Below, one piece after another: positions 1-6,913 of a stretch of 34,814 nucleotides of DNA. Origin of the DNA: Alphaproteobacteria bacterium (GTDB lineage Bacteria; Pseudomonadota; Alphaproteobacteria; Thalassobaculales; Thalassobaculaceae); the NCBI GenBank assembly GCA_024742275.1, contig JANSYS010000033.1:1-34814 (forward strand), read 5' to 3'. The first letter of the stretch is position 1. Each line of letters begins with the position of its first letter. The notes beneath the pieces are model-generated. The model saw only the letters and a program-made list of their open reading frames with translations, had not been told where the DNA came from and ran no database searches. Made by a program: the position numbers and the translations under genes.

Positions 1-54
1 ATCCCGAACCGTCTGCTCTGCCCCGGCCTTCAAGGCGTCTGATTTCTGTCTCAT
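1..54 (-). CDS. IS3-family transposase OrfA, N-terminal fragment
   Basis: Eighteen codons are visible from an ATG at 54 running off the left edge: MRQKSDALKAGAEQTVRD. This resembles the N-terminus of IS3-family OrfA (helix-turn-helix) proteins, which usually continue into an IRRATR...EEKIRIV segment; that part is not visible here. The start is preceded by a purine-rich GAAGGGAACGC stretch that can serve as ribosome binding site. The call comes from family resemblance over a short peptide plus the IS-like boundary next to it. Confidence 0.55.
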   Translation of the reverse strand, partial: MRQKSDALKAGAEQTVRD

Positions 55-141
55 CTGCGTTCCCTTCGGTCACTACGATGAGCCAGAAATCCTCCCTTAC
101 AAATACACCTCAATTTGTCCCACGAACGCTGACGTCAGACA
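1..141 (-). mobile_element. IS3-family insertion sequence, 5' end only (runs off window)
   Basis: The left edge reads, on the minus strand, as the first part of an insertion sequence: a TG-starting terminus near 141, a short leader, and a transposase start at 54. The boundary is inferred from the coding sequence on its right, where the polysaccharide-export protein keeps its expected sequence up to FDFKKYL and then changes abruptly at about 141. IS3-family elements typically begin with TG and end with CA, which fits. The other end, the target duplication and the exact element name are outside the window. Confidence 0.6.
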
Positions 142-636
142 GAGATACTTCTTGAAGTCGAAGACTTGGCGATCGGAACCGCGACGAAGCTGCAGGCGAT
201 CGAGCTGAGCGCCGGGCACAAGGCCGCCCGCGGCAGTGATCGCCTCCTGCACCGAGGCGTCGCCGGGGAGGTCGACCATGCCCGGCTCATTGACATAGCC
301 CAGCACGGTGATCAGCTTGCGGCGCTCTTTAAGGGTGACCTCGAATTGGTCCATGTCCCTGAAGACGGTGGAGAGCGAGCGGCGCAGCCCGACTTCGATC
401 TCGCCCAGCGGACGACCCGACACCTCGACCTCCCCCACTTCGGGTAGCTCGATCCGGCCCAGCCGGTCGATCTTGAAGGTGCGGTTCAAGGTCTCTTCGC
501 CCGGCAGCGAGATGTAGAGCACGTCGCCCGGTCCGAGCTCGGTGTCGGCGGAACGCGCGTGGCTTGAGCCGCCGGTCAACAAGAGACCCGCAATGAACAG
601 CACGCAGATGATCAGGGTTTCGAGACGGGTGAGCAT
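97..636 (-). CDS. Wza/KpsD-type polysaccharide export protein, C-terminus cut by IS
   Basis: This is an outer-membrane polysaccharide export (OPX) family protein, which would form the outer-membrane exit for a polymer. From the ATG at 636 it has a hydrophobic signal segment (LIICVLFIAGLLLTGGSSHA), then a Poly_export domain starting at LGPGDVLYISLPGEE and containing the GRIELPEVGEVEVSG core, then an SLBB-type segment (KLITVLGYVNEPGMVDLPG). The ATG at 636 is preferred over a GTG at 651 because GGAGG lies 8 bases upstream. It overlaps the lipoprotein gene before it by 25 bp. After FDFKKYL the protein ends in about 13 unrelated residues read from the IS end, with the stop at 97-99. Homologues usually continue to a closing PGD-V-FVP strand, so this copy has lost its final segment and may be non-functional. 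Confidence 0.8.
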   Translation of the reverse strand: MLTRLETLIICVLFIAGLLLTGGSSHARSADTELGPGDVLYISLPGEETLNRTFKIDRLGRIELPEVGEVEVSGRPLGEIEVGLRRSLSTVFRDMDQFEVTLKERRKLITVLGYVNEPGMVDLPGDASVQEAITAAGGLVPGAQLDRLQLRRGSDRQVFDFKKYLCLTSAFVGQIEVYL

Positions 637-1124
637 TGCTCGATCCTCCACGGTTGGGTGGGGTCGTTGTCACGGATGTCCGACGGGTCCACCGCGAGCC
701 GGTCGGCCAGGTCGGAAACACTGTCCTCGTAGGCGGAGAGATGGCGTTCGCCGTCCCATTCGAGACCGCCCGACAGCAGTCGCAGGGCGACGCGGCGCTG
801 GCGCTTGGCACGCCAGACGTGGGCCGGGAACCTGTCTCCCGCCCCGCGCGCAAGCAGCGCGTCGAGACGGAGGTCCGAACATGCCATCCGGTCGACCTGA
901 TAGGTCGTCCAACCGTCGTCATGCAGCGTCGCCCATTTCCGTCCGAGCCTCTGGAAGCGCGGCTCGGCGGTCGGATCAGACGCCCAATCGACAGGGTCCC
1001 AAACAAAATCGGGGTTGAGGGTCGGGCGGTGCTCGGCGAACCCGCCGCTGCCATGATCGGGAAACGGAGTGCATGCGGCGGTCAAGAGGACGCCGCACAC
1101 CGTCAGGGCCAGGGGAAAGCGCAT
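612..1124 (-). CDS. Putative outer-membrane lipoprotein of the polysaccharide locus
   Basis: A 170-residue protein with a lipoprotein signal peptide: a short basic start, a hydrophobic core and the lipobox LTAAC with the lipidated Cys at residue 18. Thr follows the Cys, which in the enterobacterial rule directs to the outer membrane. The mature part is hydrophilic and rich in Trp, Asp and Arg, with no domain I recognise. GGGAGGACGGGCG precedes the ATG. It lies 15 bp after the STAS gene and overlaps the start of the export protein gene, so the three form one transcription unit. A role as an accessory to the export pore or polymer secretion is inferred from position only. Confidence 0.7.
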   Translation of the reverse strand: MRFPLALTVCGVLLTAACTPFPDHGSGGFAEHRPTLNPDFVWDPVDWASDPTAEPRFQRLGRKWATLHDDGWTTYQVDRMACSDLRLDALLARGAGDRFPAHVWRAKRQRRVALRLLSGGLEWDGERHLSAYEDSVSDLADRLAVDPSDIRDNDPTQPWRIEQCSPVSKP

Positions 1125-1139
1125 CGCCCGTCCTCCCGA

Positions 1140-1454
1140 TCAGGCGGCGAGCGACGTGGTCGGAATGGTGCGGTCGAGGCGCAACATACCGATCAAGTCG
1201 CGGGGCTGACCGTTCAATCCCTGCAGGGTCATGGCCCGGCCCTGCAGCACCAGCCGCTTGTAGATGAAGACGATGGCACCGACGCCGGAGCTGTCGATGA
1301 AGGTCGCTTTGGTCATATCGATGTCGACCGGCGCGGATCCCGCCTCGATCACGGCCTCGAACTTCTGACGGGCGTCGAAGGCCGATGCGGCGTCGAGCGG
1401 ACCGTCGATATGGACAACGTAACGGTTCTGGGTGGTCTCGATGCTGATGGACAT
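1140..1454 (-). CDS. STAS-domain protein (anti-sigma-factor-antagonist type)
   Basis: A 104-residue single-domain STAS protein of the SpoIIAA/RsbV type. The hallmark loop FIDSSGVGAIVFIYKRL (about residues 48-64) keeps the Ser that is phosphorylated in anti-sigma antagonists. The start ATG at 1454 is preceded by GGAGGGACCC. Such proteins act as cytosolic phospho-switches on an anti-sigma kinase or, in some loci, directly on an enzyme. No partner kinase or PP2C phosphatase is in the window. A second STAS protein (6518-6829) closes the opposite arm of the same locus, so both probably regulate polysaccharide production. That role is inferred. Confidence 0.85.
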   Translation of the reverse strand: MSISIETTQNRYVVHIDGPLDAASAFDARQKFEAVIEAGSAPVDIDMTKATFIDSSGVGAIVFIYKRLVLQGRAMTLQGLNGQPRDLIGMLRLDRTIPTTSLAA

Positions 1455-1577
1455 GGGTCCCTCCTTGTTAAGGTCACCCCTGTCTCCGCAACTAGCATGC
1501 CAGAGAGTCTTTGTTTTTAACTATCTGATTTCATGATATTTATTTTCGAGCTCTCCACACCAACAGAGCGAACCGCT
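1455..1577 (-). promoter_or_regulatory. AT-rich gap, probable promoter of the STAS-lipoprotein-export unit
   Basis: This 123-bp gap separates the exosortase-like gene trio from the STAS gene on the same strand. It holds an unusually AT-rich stretch (about 1508-1550) in otherwise GC-rich DNA, as expected of a promoter. I could not identify convincing -35/-10 boxes or a terminator hairpin. Confidence 0.3.
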
Positions 1578-2024
1578 TCAATCTGCAATGCCGGTATCCC
1601 ATTCTGCGAGACAGGCGTCGGAGCCAAAGACCGCAGCCGCCACTGTCGCCACCGGCTGTCCTCTGAAACGGCGCTCGTATCGGTGAATCAGAAACCGGGC
1701 GGCACTGCTGGGCAGCGGTTGGAGATCCGTATCCCACAGTCTGCCGTCCTGCCACGCGGGCCCGCCGAGGAGTCCGGGTACGACGGACCAAAACTCTCCA
1801 GGGTCCTCGATCGGTATGGCGACGACCTCACACCGATCCGTCTCCCGGACCATGTGCACGGCGCTATAGGATCCACCGGCGGTAAGCGCGCGCCGATCCA
1901 CCACCCCGAACCCCTGCTCGACGGCAAGATCGGCGAAGGTGGGGGCGTGCGCGGGGCCTTCCCGGCTCATGCGGAGAACCAACGCTGCGGACAGAACCAG
2001 AATGACGACAACTAAAACTCTCAT
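1578..2024 (-). CDS. Small membrane-anchored protein coupled to the exosortase-like gene
   Basis: A 148-residue protein of unknown function. Residues 1-17 (MRVLVVVILVLSAALVL) form one hydrophobic anchor or uncleaved signal; the rest is predicted to be periplasmic. Only two cysteines are present (65 and 138), which could form a disulfide. The ATG at 2024 is chosen over upstream starts because it overlaps the stop of the exosortase-like gene as ATGA, showing translational coupling. Exosortase operons often carry small periplasmic partners such as EpsI, but I see no motif that ties this protein to that family. Partnership with the exosortase-like enzyme is inferred from coupling alone. Confidence 0.65.
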   Translation of the reverse strand: MRVLVVVILVLSAALVLRMSREGPAHAPTFADLAVEQGFGVVDRRALTAGGSYSAVHMVRETDRCEVVAIPIEDPGEFWSVVPGLLGGPAWQDGRLWDTDLQPLPSSAARFLIHRYERRFRGQPVATVAAAVFGSDACLAEWDTGIAD

Positions 2025-2740
2025 CGCGACCGATCCCGCAAGACCAGGACGCCGACCGCGCCCGCGAGCAACAGGGCGCTGGAGAGTTGGTTGAAGGCGT
2101 CCGTATGGAGAAGCTCGTACGCACAGTTGATGCGCGCCATAGCGCAAAGGCGCCCAATGTTCACGGCGAACATGAGCGCCGCGAAAACAGCGGCTACCGT
2201 AGCCGCCCGTCCCGCGCGCACGTCGAACAGTCGGACGGCAGCGAAGACGGCAATCGAGAGATCAAGCGCCATGGGGAGACCCGCACAGCCGGTCAGCAGC
2301 GCTATCGCGCCCGCTCCCTCGCCGATCACGGCACCGCTCGTCGGCAACCCCACGATCCAGCCGACCGCCGAGGCCTCCGTCGCGAGCCACACTTCCGCTG
2401 ATGCGGGACCCACAACGATCGCTCCGGCAATCCAGGCGGTGACGGCGCACAGACCGATGGCCGCCACCCGGCCGGGCGCGTCATCCAGCAACAGCAGGCA
2501 CAGCACGCCGGTTCCTGCCAAGATCAGGAGAACGGCGGCGCCGTTGCCAAAGGCGATGACGGCCACCGCCACGGTGAGCAGAAGCCACCCGGCCCTCTCC
2601 CCACGCGCGCCGGAACGGGACCGCCAGAGATCGAGCAGCACCGCACCGATCAGCAACCAGCTCCCGGGGGTCAGGCTATCCGCCAGAACAGCGCCCGCGG
2701 CACCGGCAACGCCGGCCGCCGCGCTCCGCAGGACGGTCAT
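2021..2740 (-). CDS. Exosortase/archaeosortase-family transmembrane transpeptidase
   Basis: A 239-residue, mostly hydrophobic protein with about six to seven membrane segments. The catalytic layout of the exosortase family is visible in order: Cys152 in TGCAGL (family form close to A-C-S-G), Arg197 in NIGRL (family N-x-x-R), and His212 in ELLHTDAF. The preceding stretch WIVGLPTSGAVIGEG matches the conserved loop before the Cys. Family members cleave C-terminal sorting tails of secreted proteins and probably transfer them to a cell-surface acceptor. The start at 2740 is fixed by an ATGA overlap with the stop of the upstream 90-residue substrate-like gene; an ATGA overlap also joins it to the next gene. 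It is shorter than EpsH-type exosortases, lacking extra domains. I cannot place it in a named Xrt subfamily. Confidence 0.78.
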   Translation of the reverse strand: MTVLRSAAAGVAGAAGAVLADSLTPGSWLLIGAVLLDLWRSRSGARGERAGWLLLTVAVAVIAFGNGAAVLLILAGTGVLCLLLLDDAPGRVAAIGLCAVTAWIAGAIVVGPASAEVWLATEASAVGWIVGLPTSGAVIGEGAGAIALLTGCAGLPMALDLSIAVFAAVRLFDVRAGRAATVAAVFAALMFAVNIGRLCAMARINCAYELLHTDAFNQLSSALLLAGAVGVLVLRDRSR

Positions 2741-3009
2741 CGTCGCCGGATGGCCACGAACGCCGCCGCAAGCGCGACCGCTATGACGGGCGCCCAACCA
2801 AGCAGAGGCCCGGGTGCCGCCTGCACCGTCGTCGTCGACTCGACGACATCGCACCACCAAGCGATCGCGGAACTGCAGTTGGCATTGGTCGACCCGGTCG
2901 TCGTTCCATCCTTATAGGCGGTCGTGTTGAAGTTATCGTCGGCCGCCAGCGCCATTTCGCTCAGGATCGAAAAAACTGACGCTGTCGCAGCAATGATCGA
3001 GTTCCTCAT
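2737..3009 (-). CDS. Tiny secreted protein with exosortase-type C-terminal sorting tail
   Basis: A 90-residue protein with signals at both ends. Residues 1-22 are a signal peptide ending ALA, followed by AD. The mature middle of about 43 residues is rich in Thr, Asn and Ser (TTAYKDGTTTGSTNANCSSA) with Cys45 and Cys53. The C-terminus has the three parts of a sorting signal: a short motif APGPLLGW (65-72), a hydrophobic helix (VIAVALAAAFVAI) and RRR at the very end. The motif resembles but is not PEP-CTERM. The ATG at 3009 has GGAGA about ten bases upstream. It overlaps the exosortase-like gene by ATGA, so it is very probably that enzyme's dedicated substrate. Its job (anchor, adhesin, polymer-linked peptide) is unknown. 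Confidence 0.72.
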   Translation of the reverse strand: MRNSIIAATASVFSILSEMALAADDNFNTTAYKDGTTTGSTNANCSSAIAWWCDVVESTTTVQAAPGPLLGWAPVIAVALAAAFVAIRRR

Positions 3010-3296
3010 CGGTCGGTCTCCATCGATTGGTATTTGAGTCGTGGCAGCAAGGTTCGGGCCAGGGGCGCCAGAAACGCGACCGCAAGGAATTCCGCCGGTT
3101 TGGCCGATATGCGCCGGGTTCCTGCGTTGCACTTCGCACGGCCGCGCCGCGCAATTTGCAACTCCGGTCTGCGACAGAGTGTGGAAGACCGGCCCACCCC
3201 ACCGGCACAACCCATTGAAATAAAATACTCTCTTTCGCCGGAAGCGAATGGGCACGGCGCTTGCTGCAGGGAGGTCGTCCTAACTCGGAGGCCGAC
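3010..3296. promoter_or_regulatory. Divergent intergenic region between the two arms of the polysaccharide locus
   Basis: This 287-bp non-coding stretch separates the minus arm (sorting-tail protein) from the plus arm (HlyD-type protein) and should hold both promoters. Visible elements are an AT-rich patch at about 3213-3236, a small hairpin TTCGC/GCGAA at 3234-3248, and a 6-bp inverted repeat GTTGCA/TGCAAC at 3126-3131 and 3157-3162. None can be assigned to a known regulator. Confidence 0.4.
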
Positions 3297-4532
3297 ATGC
3301 GCATACGTTTCCACAGACTGCTTTTGACAGTTGGCATCACGGCCGTCACGGCCTGGAGCCTCATGCCGTCCGTCCTGGTTACGCCGAGCATCGACGCCGT
3401 CGTGAATGCGGAGGTCGTCGTCATCAACTCGGCGACCGAGGGGCTGATGGTCGACGGTCCGCCGGCCGTCGGCACATCGCTGTTTCAAGGCCAGACCGTG
3501 GGGCGCGTGGAAAACCACCGCCAGGACAGGAGCTTTCTGGGCGAGTTGAGGACCGAACACGCCTCCCTCACCGAACGGACCGCCGCGCTCTCCCGGCAGG
3601 AGTCGGCGTTGATGCGAACCGCTTCGCTTCTTGCCGACCGTATCGGCACCCATCGCAGCTTCGAACTCGCGCGGTTGGATAACGCGATCGACGAGGCCTC
3701 GGCTTCCATCGCAGCGATGGACGCCCGTCTGGAAGCCGCCCGCTTGGACCACGGCCGAACCAGAAAGCTCGTTTCCGACGGCACCGTGACCCGCGCCCGC
3801 CACGACGATGCCAGGCTGCTGGAGGCCGAACTCAAGAGCGAGCGTCAAGCCGCCACGGCGCGCCTGCGGGTTCTCGAGACCCGACGGAGTGCCGTTCGTG
3901 CCAGCACGTTTCTGACCGACGGGCAGAACGACGTACCGTATTCGCAGCAGCGTCTCGACGAGGTGAACCTGCGCTTGGAGGATCTGCGCGCCCGCCGCAG
4001 CGAGTACCGGATCCGCATCGCGCAGATCGATACCGAAAGCGGCCGCCTGGAGGTCAATCGCCAAACCACGTACGCGGCGCCGGTCGACGGCGTCGTCTGG
4101 AAGCGCTTCATAAAGCCGGGGACCGAGGTGGTCATCGGTACCGAAATGCTGGAAATGGTCGACTGCCGCAGCGCATTTCTGGACGTGTCCCTCGAAGAGG
4201 AGATGTTTCCGGATCTGACCGTCGGCCAGGACGTGTCCATTCGCTTCGTTGGAGAAACCACCCGCCACACCACCCGCATCCGGTCGATCCGGGGCGCCGG
4301 CGCCGTGACCGAAGACCGGTTGCTGGCGGCACGCACCCAACCGCGCGGCCAACGTGAGTTTCAGGTGATCCTGGATTTCGACATGACCAAGGCCGGGGCG
4401 ACCGCGGAGAACTTCTGTCTTATCGGCCGGTCCGCCGAAGTCGCCTTTACCAATGACTCGGTGGACGGTGTTCTGGAACAGATCGCCGCCCTCTTCGAAA
4501 GCCGGCCGGCCGTGGCGGGAGAGGCACAGTGA
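3297..4532 (+). CDS. HlyD-family membrane-fusion protein for polysaccharide synthesis/export
   Basis: A 411-residue periplasmic adaptor. One N-terminal membrane segment (residues 7-24) is followed by a first lipoyl-like half around residues 35-65, a long charged coiled-coil hairpin rich in Arg, Glu and Ala (about 70-255), the second lipoyl half (TYAAPVDGVVWKRFIKPGT) and a beta-barrel domain (VSLEEEMFPDLTVGQDVSIRF). ATG at 3297 with GGAG upstream is preferred to a TTG at 3261. Its stop overlaps the GTG of the glycosyltransferase gene (GTGA), so the pair is translationally coupled. The arrangement resembles bgsB-bgsA of rhizobial mixed-linkage glucan and the Alg44 adaptor of alginate. It probably bridges the synthase to the outer-membrane exit. 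Confidence 0.82.
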   Translation: MRIRFHRLLLTVGITAVTAWSLMPSVLVTPSIDAVVNAEVVVINSATEGLMVDGPPAVGTSLFQGQTVGRVENHRQDRSFLGELRTEHASLTERTAALSRQESALMRTASLLADRIGTHRSFELARLDNAIDEASASIAAMDARLEAARLDHGRTRKLVSDGTVTRARHDDARLLEAELKSERQAATARLRVLETRRSAVRASTFLTDGQNDVPYSQQRLDEVNLRLEDLRARRSEYRIRIAQIDTESGRLEVNRQTTYAAPVDGVVWKRFIKPGTEVVIGTEMLEMVDCRSAFLDVSLEEEMFPDLTVGQDVSIRFVGETTRHTTRIRSIRGAGAVTEDRLLAARTQPRGQREFQVILDFDMTKAGATAENFCLIGRSAEVAFTNDSVDGVLEQIAALFESRPAVAGEAQ

Positions 4533-6505
4533 CCGAGACGCTCGCCTCGCTCGCCCATAGGGTCGACCTGTCGCTGCTGGCTCCGCTGCTCATCGTCGTC
4601 TTGGGGGTGACCGCTCTGTTGCCGGCCCTGGACCGTGGACGCGATCGGGATCGAACCCTCGTATCCCTCGGGGTCGCCGCCGCCTTCGGCTACTACCTGG
4701 TCTGGCGTGTACCGGCGGTGATCGCCGCGTCATCCGTTTCACCGTCTTCCGCCTATAGCTGGTTCGTCTTCATCCTGGAGATCTTGGCCATGGGGGAGAT
4801 CGCGCTGTTCCTGCTCATCATGTCCCGCACGTCCGATCACAGCGCCGAAGCCGACCGGCTGGAGCGGAACCTCATGGCGCTCCCGGCGTCGGAATGGCCG
4901 CGGGTAGATATTCTCATTCCGACCTACAACGAGGGCCCGGAGGTCCTTGAGCGGAGTATTCTGGCGGCCAAGGCCCTCCACTACGAGCGCTTCGCCGTCT
5001 GGGTCTGCGACGACGGCCAGGATCGTCTTTGGCTGCGCGACATGTGCAAGGAGTTGGGGGTCGGATACCTGACGCGCGAGGACATGCAACACGCGAAGGC
5101 GGGCAACATCAACGCCGCTCTGGCACGGACCGATGGCGACCTGATCGCGGTCTTCGACGCGGATTTCGCGCCCGCCAGGAACTTTCTGCTCCGGACCGTC
5201 GGTTTCTTCGCCGATCCGCAAATCGGCCTGGTGCAGACCCCGCAACACTTCTTCAATCGCGACCCGGTTCAAACCAACCTTGCCGCACTCAAGGAGATTC
5301 CCGACGAGCAGCGGCTGTTCTTTGATCATATGGCCGCCTCCCGAGATGCCTGGGGATGCGCATTCTGCTGCGGTGCCGGGTCGATCGTGCGGCGCACAGC
5401 ATTGGAGCAGGTCGGCGGCGTACCGACGGCATCGGTCACGGAGGACCTGCTCACATCACTTGCGATCCTGCGGGCCGGTTATCGGACACGGTATCTGAAC
5501 GAGCGCCTTGCCGTCGGCCTGGCCCCCGAAAACCTCGAAGCCTATGTCGTGCAGCGTCGGCGCTGGTGCGAAGGCGCGGTCCAGGGACTCTTCACCAAAG
5601 AGGGTCCTCTCGGACCGGGGCTCCGTCTGTTGGATCGTCTGTTGTACTTTCCGACCGGCTGGCTGGTGCAACACCCGATCCGGCTGATCATGCTCTCGGT
5701 CCCTGCCCTCTATTTCCTGACCGGCGTGACCCCCTTCCCGGGTTTGACGCCGGAGGTCTTTATCTCGATCATCCTTCCGCTCGTGATCGCGGCTGCGGCC
5801 GGCATGATGTGGTTCGCGCCGGGCTGCTACGTTCCGTTGGTCTCGACCGCCGTAGGCGCCCATATCGCACTGCACGTCGTCCCGTCCGCCTTATTGACGC
5901 TCGTGAAACACAACGGCCTGTCTTTCGTCGTGACACCGAAAGGGAAGGCCGCAGAAGGGAGACGGATCGACCGTCGCGGCCTGACCTTCGCGATTGGCGT
6001 TGCCGGCCTGACCGCTGCCGGCATGGCGTTCAACGGAACGGCGCTCCGCTTCGACCACGACGCCGCCACGTTCAATGCCATCGCCAATGCCTGGGGGACG
6101 GTCAATCTCGTCATCTGCTTCCTCATCGGCGTGCTCTCGATCGATCGGCGGCGGCCCCGCGTCGAAGAGCGCTTCGACGCGGCGGAACCGGTGACCATTC
6201 ACCGGCACAACGGCGACGACCTTCATGCCATCGTAACCGACCTTTCCACGACGGGAGCTCGGCTGGAAGCCGATCTTCCGCTGACAGTCGGGGAGACCGT
6301 CACGGTCGACATTTTCGGCATCGGCGCGACCGAGGCCACCGTCACCCGGGCCGGCGGCGGCGATACCGGGCTACGGTTCGGGGACATCGACGCCGACATG
6401 CGCACCGAAATCATCAATCGGCTCTTCGCCGGGGACCTGTCGAGCGGCGTCCGGGCGGGCGACCTGCGCGGCCTGATCCGGCGCACCGCGGCCAACTTCT
6501 TCTAG
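4529..6505 (+). CDS. BcsA-like family 2 glycosyltransferase with PilZ c-di-GMP domain
   Basis: A 658-residue processive polysaccharide synthase of the inner membrane. N-terminal helices are followed by a GT-A domain with D161-D162 in CDDGQ, the D-x-D at 210-212 (FDADF), the catalytic TED at 304-306 and QRRRW at 342-346. The gating loop F-x-V-T-x-K-G is present at 466-472. After more membrane helices comes a PilZ domain with R544-x3-R548 and D571-x-S-x2-G576, the c-di-GMP binding residues. Activity is therefore probably switched by c-di-GMP as in cellulose synthase. No BcsB, BcsZ or BcsC gene is nearby, which argues against ordinary cellulose; the HlyD partner fits another beta-glucan or a novel polymer. 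Translation starts at GTG 4529, overlapping the previous stop. Confidence 0.9.
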   Translation: MTETLASLAHRVDLSLLAPLLIVVLGVTALLPALDRGRDRDRTLVSLGVAAAFGYYLVWRVPAVIAASSVSPSSAYSWFVFILEILAMGEIALFLLIMSRTSDHSAEADRLERNLMALPASEWPRVDILIPTYNEGPEVLERSILAAKALHYERFAVWVCDDGQDRLWLRDMCKELGVGYLTREDMQHAKAGNINAALARTDGDLIAVFDADFAPARNFLLRTVGFFADPQIGLVQTPQHFFNRDPVQTNLAALKEIPDEQRLFFDHMAASRDAWGCAFCCGAGSIVRRTALEQVGGVPTASVTEDLLTSLAILRAGYRTRYLNERLAVGLAPENLEAYVVQRRRWCEGAVQGLFTKEGPLGPGLRLLDRLLYFPTGWLVQHPIRLIMLSVPALYFLTGVTPFPGLTPEVFISIILPLVIAAAAGMMWFAPGCYVPLVSTAVGAHIALHVVPSALLTLVKHNGLSFVVTPKGKAAEGRRIDRRGLTFAIGVAGLTAAGMAFNGTALRFDHDAATFNAIANAWGTVNLVICFLIGVLSIDRRRPRVEERFDAAEPVTIHRHNGDDLHAIVTDLSTTGARLEADLPLTVGETVTVDIFGIGATEATVTRAGGGDTGLRFGDIDADMRTEIINRLFAGDLSSGVRAGDLRGLIRRTAANFF

Positions 6506-6517
6506 GGATCCAAGATC

Positions 6518-6829
6518 GTGTCCGCATCCGAAACGACGACAATCACCCTCAGCGGACCACTGGACGCCACAGCGGCCGCATCGGTCCGCAAGCGTTTCCA
6601 CGACGCCTGGCGCACGGCGGAAGGGTCCATGGTCGTCGATATCGGCGGTGTGACGTTCATCGACAGTGCCGGCGTCGGCACCATCGTCTCGCTCCTGAAG
6701 CACCTGACCCGTCATGGCGCGTCGCTCCGTATCGTGGGCGCCGACGGCCAGCCGAAGCGCATGCTGACCTTGGTCGGTCTGTCCGCGCTGGTACAAGCCG
6801 ATGTCGTCCGCGATGGGGCGCAAGGCTAG
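6518..6829 (+). CDS. Second STAS-domain protein of the polysaccharide locus
   Basis: A 103-residue SpoIIAA/RsbV-like STAS protein starting at GTG 6518, 12 bp after the glycosyltransferase stop. The loop TFIDSAGVGTIVSLLKHL keeps the phosphorylatable Ser. It is a clear paralogue of the STAS protein at 1140-1454: both share FIDS-x-GVG-x-IV and a GQP near the third helix. As last gene of the plus arm it is probably co-transcribed with the synthase. A direct effect on the synthase or on an anti-sigma kinase elsewhere are the two obvious possibilities; the window does not distinguish them. Confidence 0.85.
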   Translation: MSASETTTITLSGPLDATAAASVRKRFHDAWRTAEGSMVVDIGGVTFIDSAGVGTIVSLLKHLTRHGASLRIVGADGQPKRMLTLVGLSALVQADVVRDGAQG

Positions 6830-6858
6830 GGCGACGGAGCCCCTCGACTCCGTCGCCC
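6829..6858. terminator. Perfect 11-bp hairpin between convergent STAS and dabA genes
   Basis: The arms GGGCGACGGAG (6829-6839) and CTCCGTCGCCC (6848-6858) pair perfectly around an 8-base loop. The left arm begins at the last base of the STAS stop codon. Only a weak T-run follows (GTCCTTT). Its place between two convergent genes fits a bidirectional terminator. Confidence 0.65.
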
Positions 6859-6913
6859 GTCCTTTGGCCCACGCGGGAAAGCCCAGGGGCGCACCAGGGA
6901 GTGGCGAACACGC

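Noticed and set aside
4529..6505. Calling the synthase bcsA and the locus a cellulose operon.
   Set aside because: No bcsB, bcsZ, bcsC or bcsD gene is present; a HlyD-type partner and a Wza-type exporter take their place.
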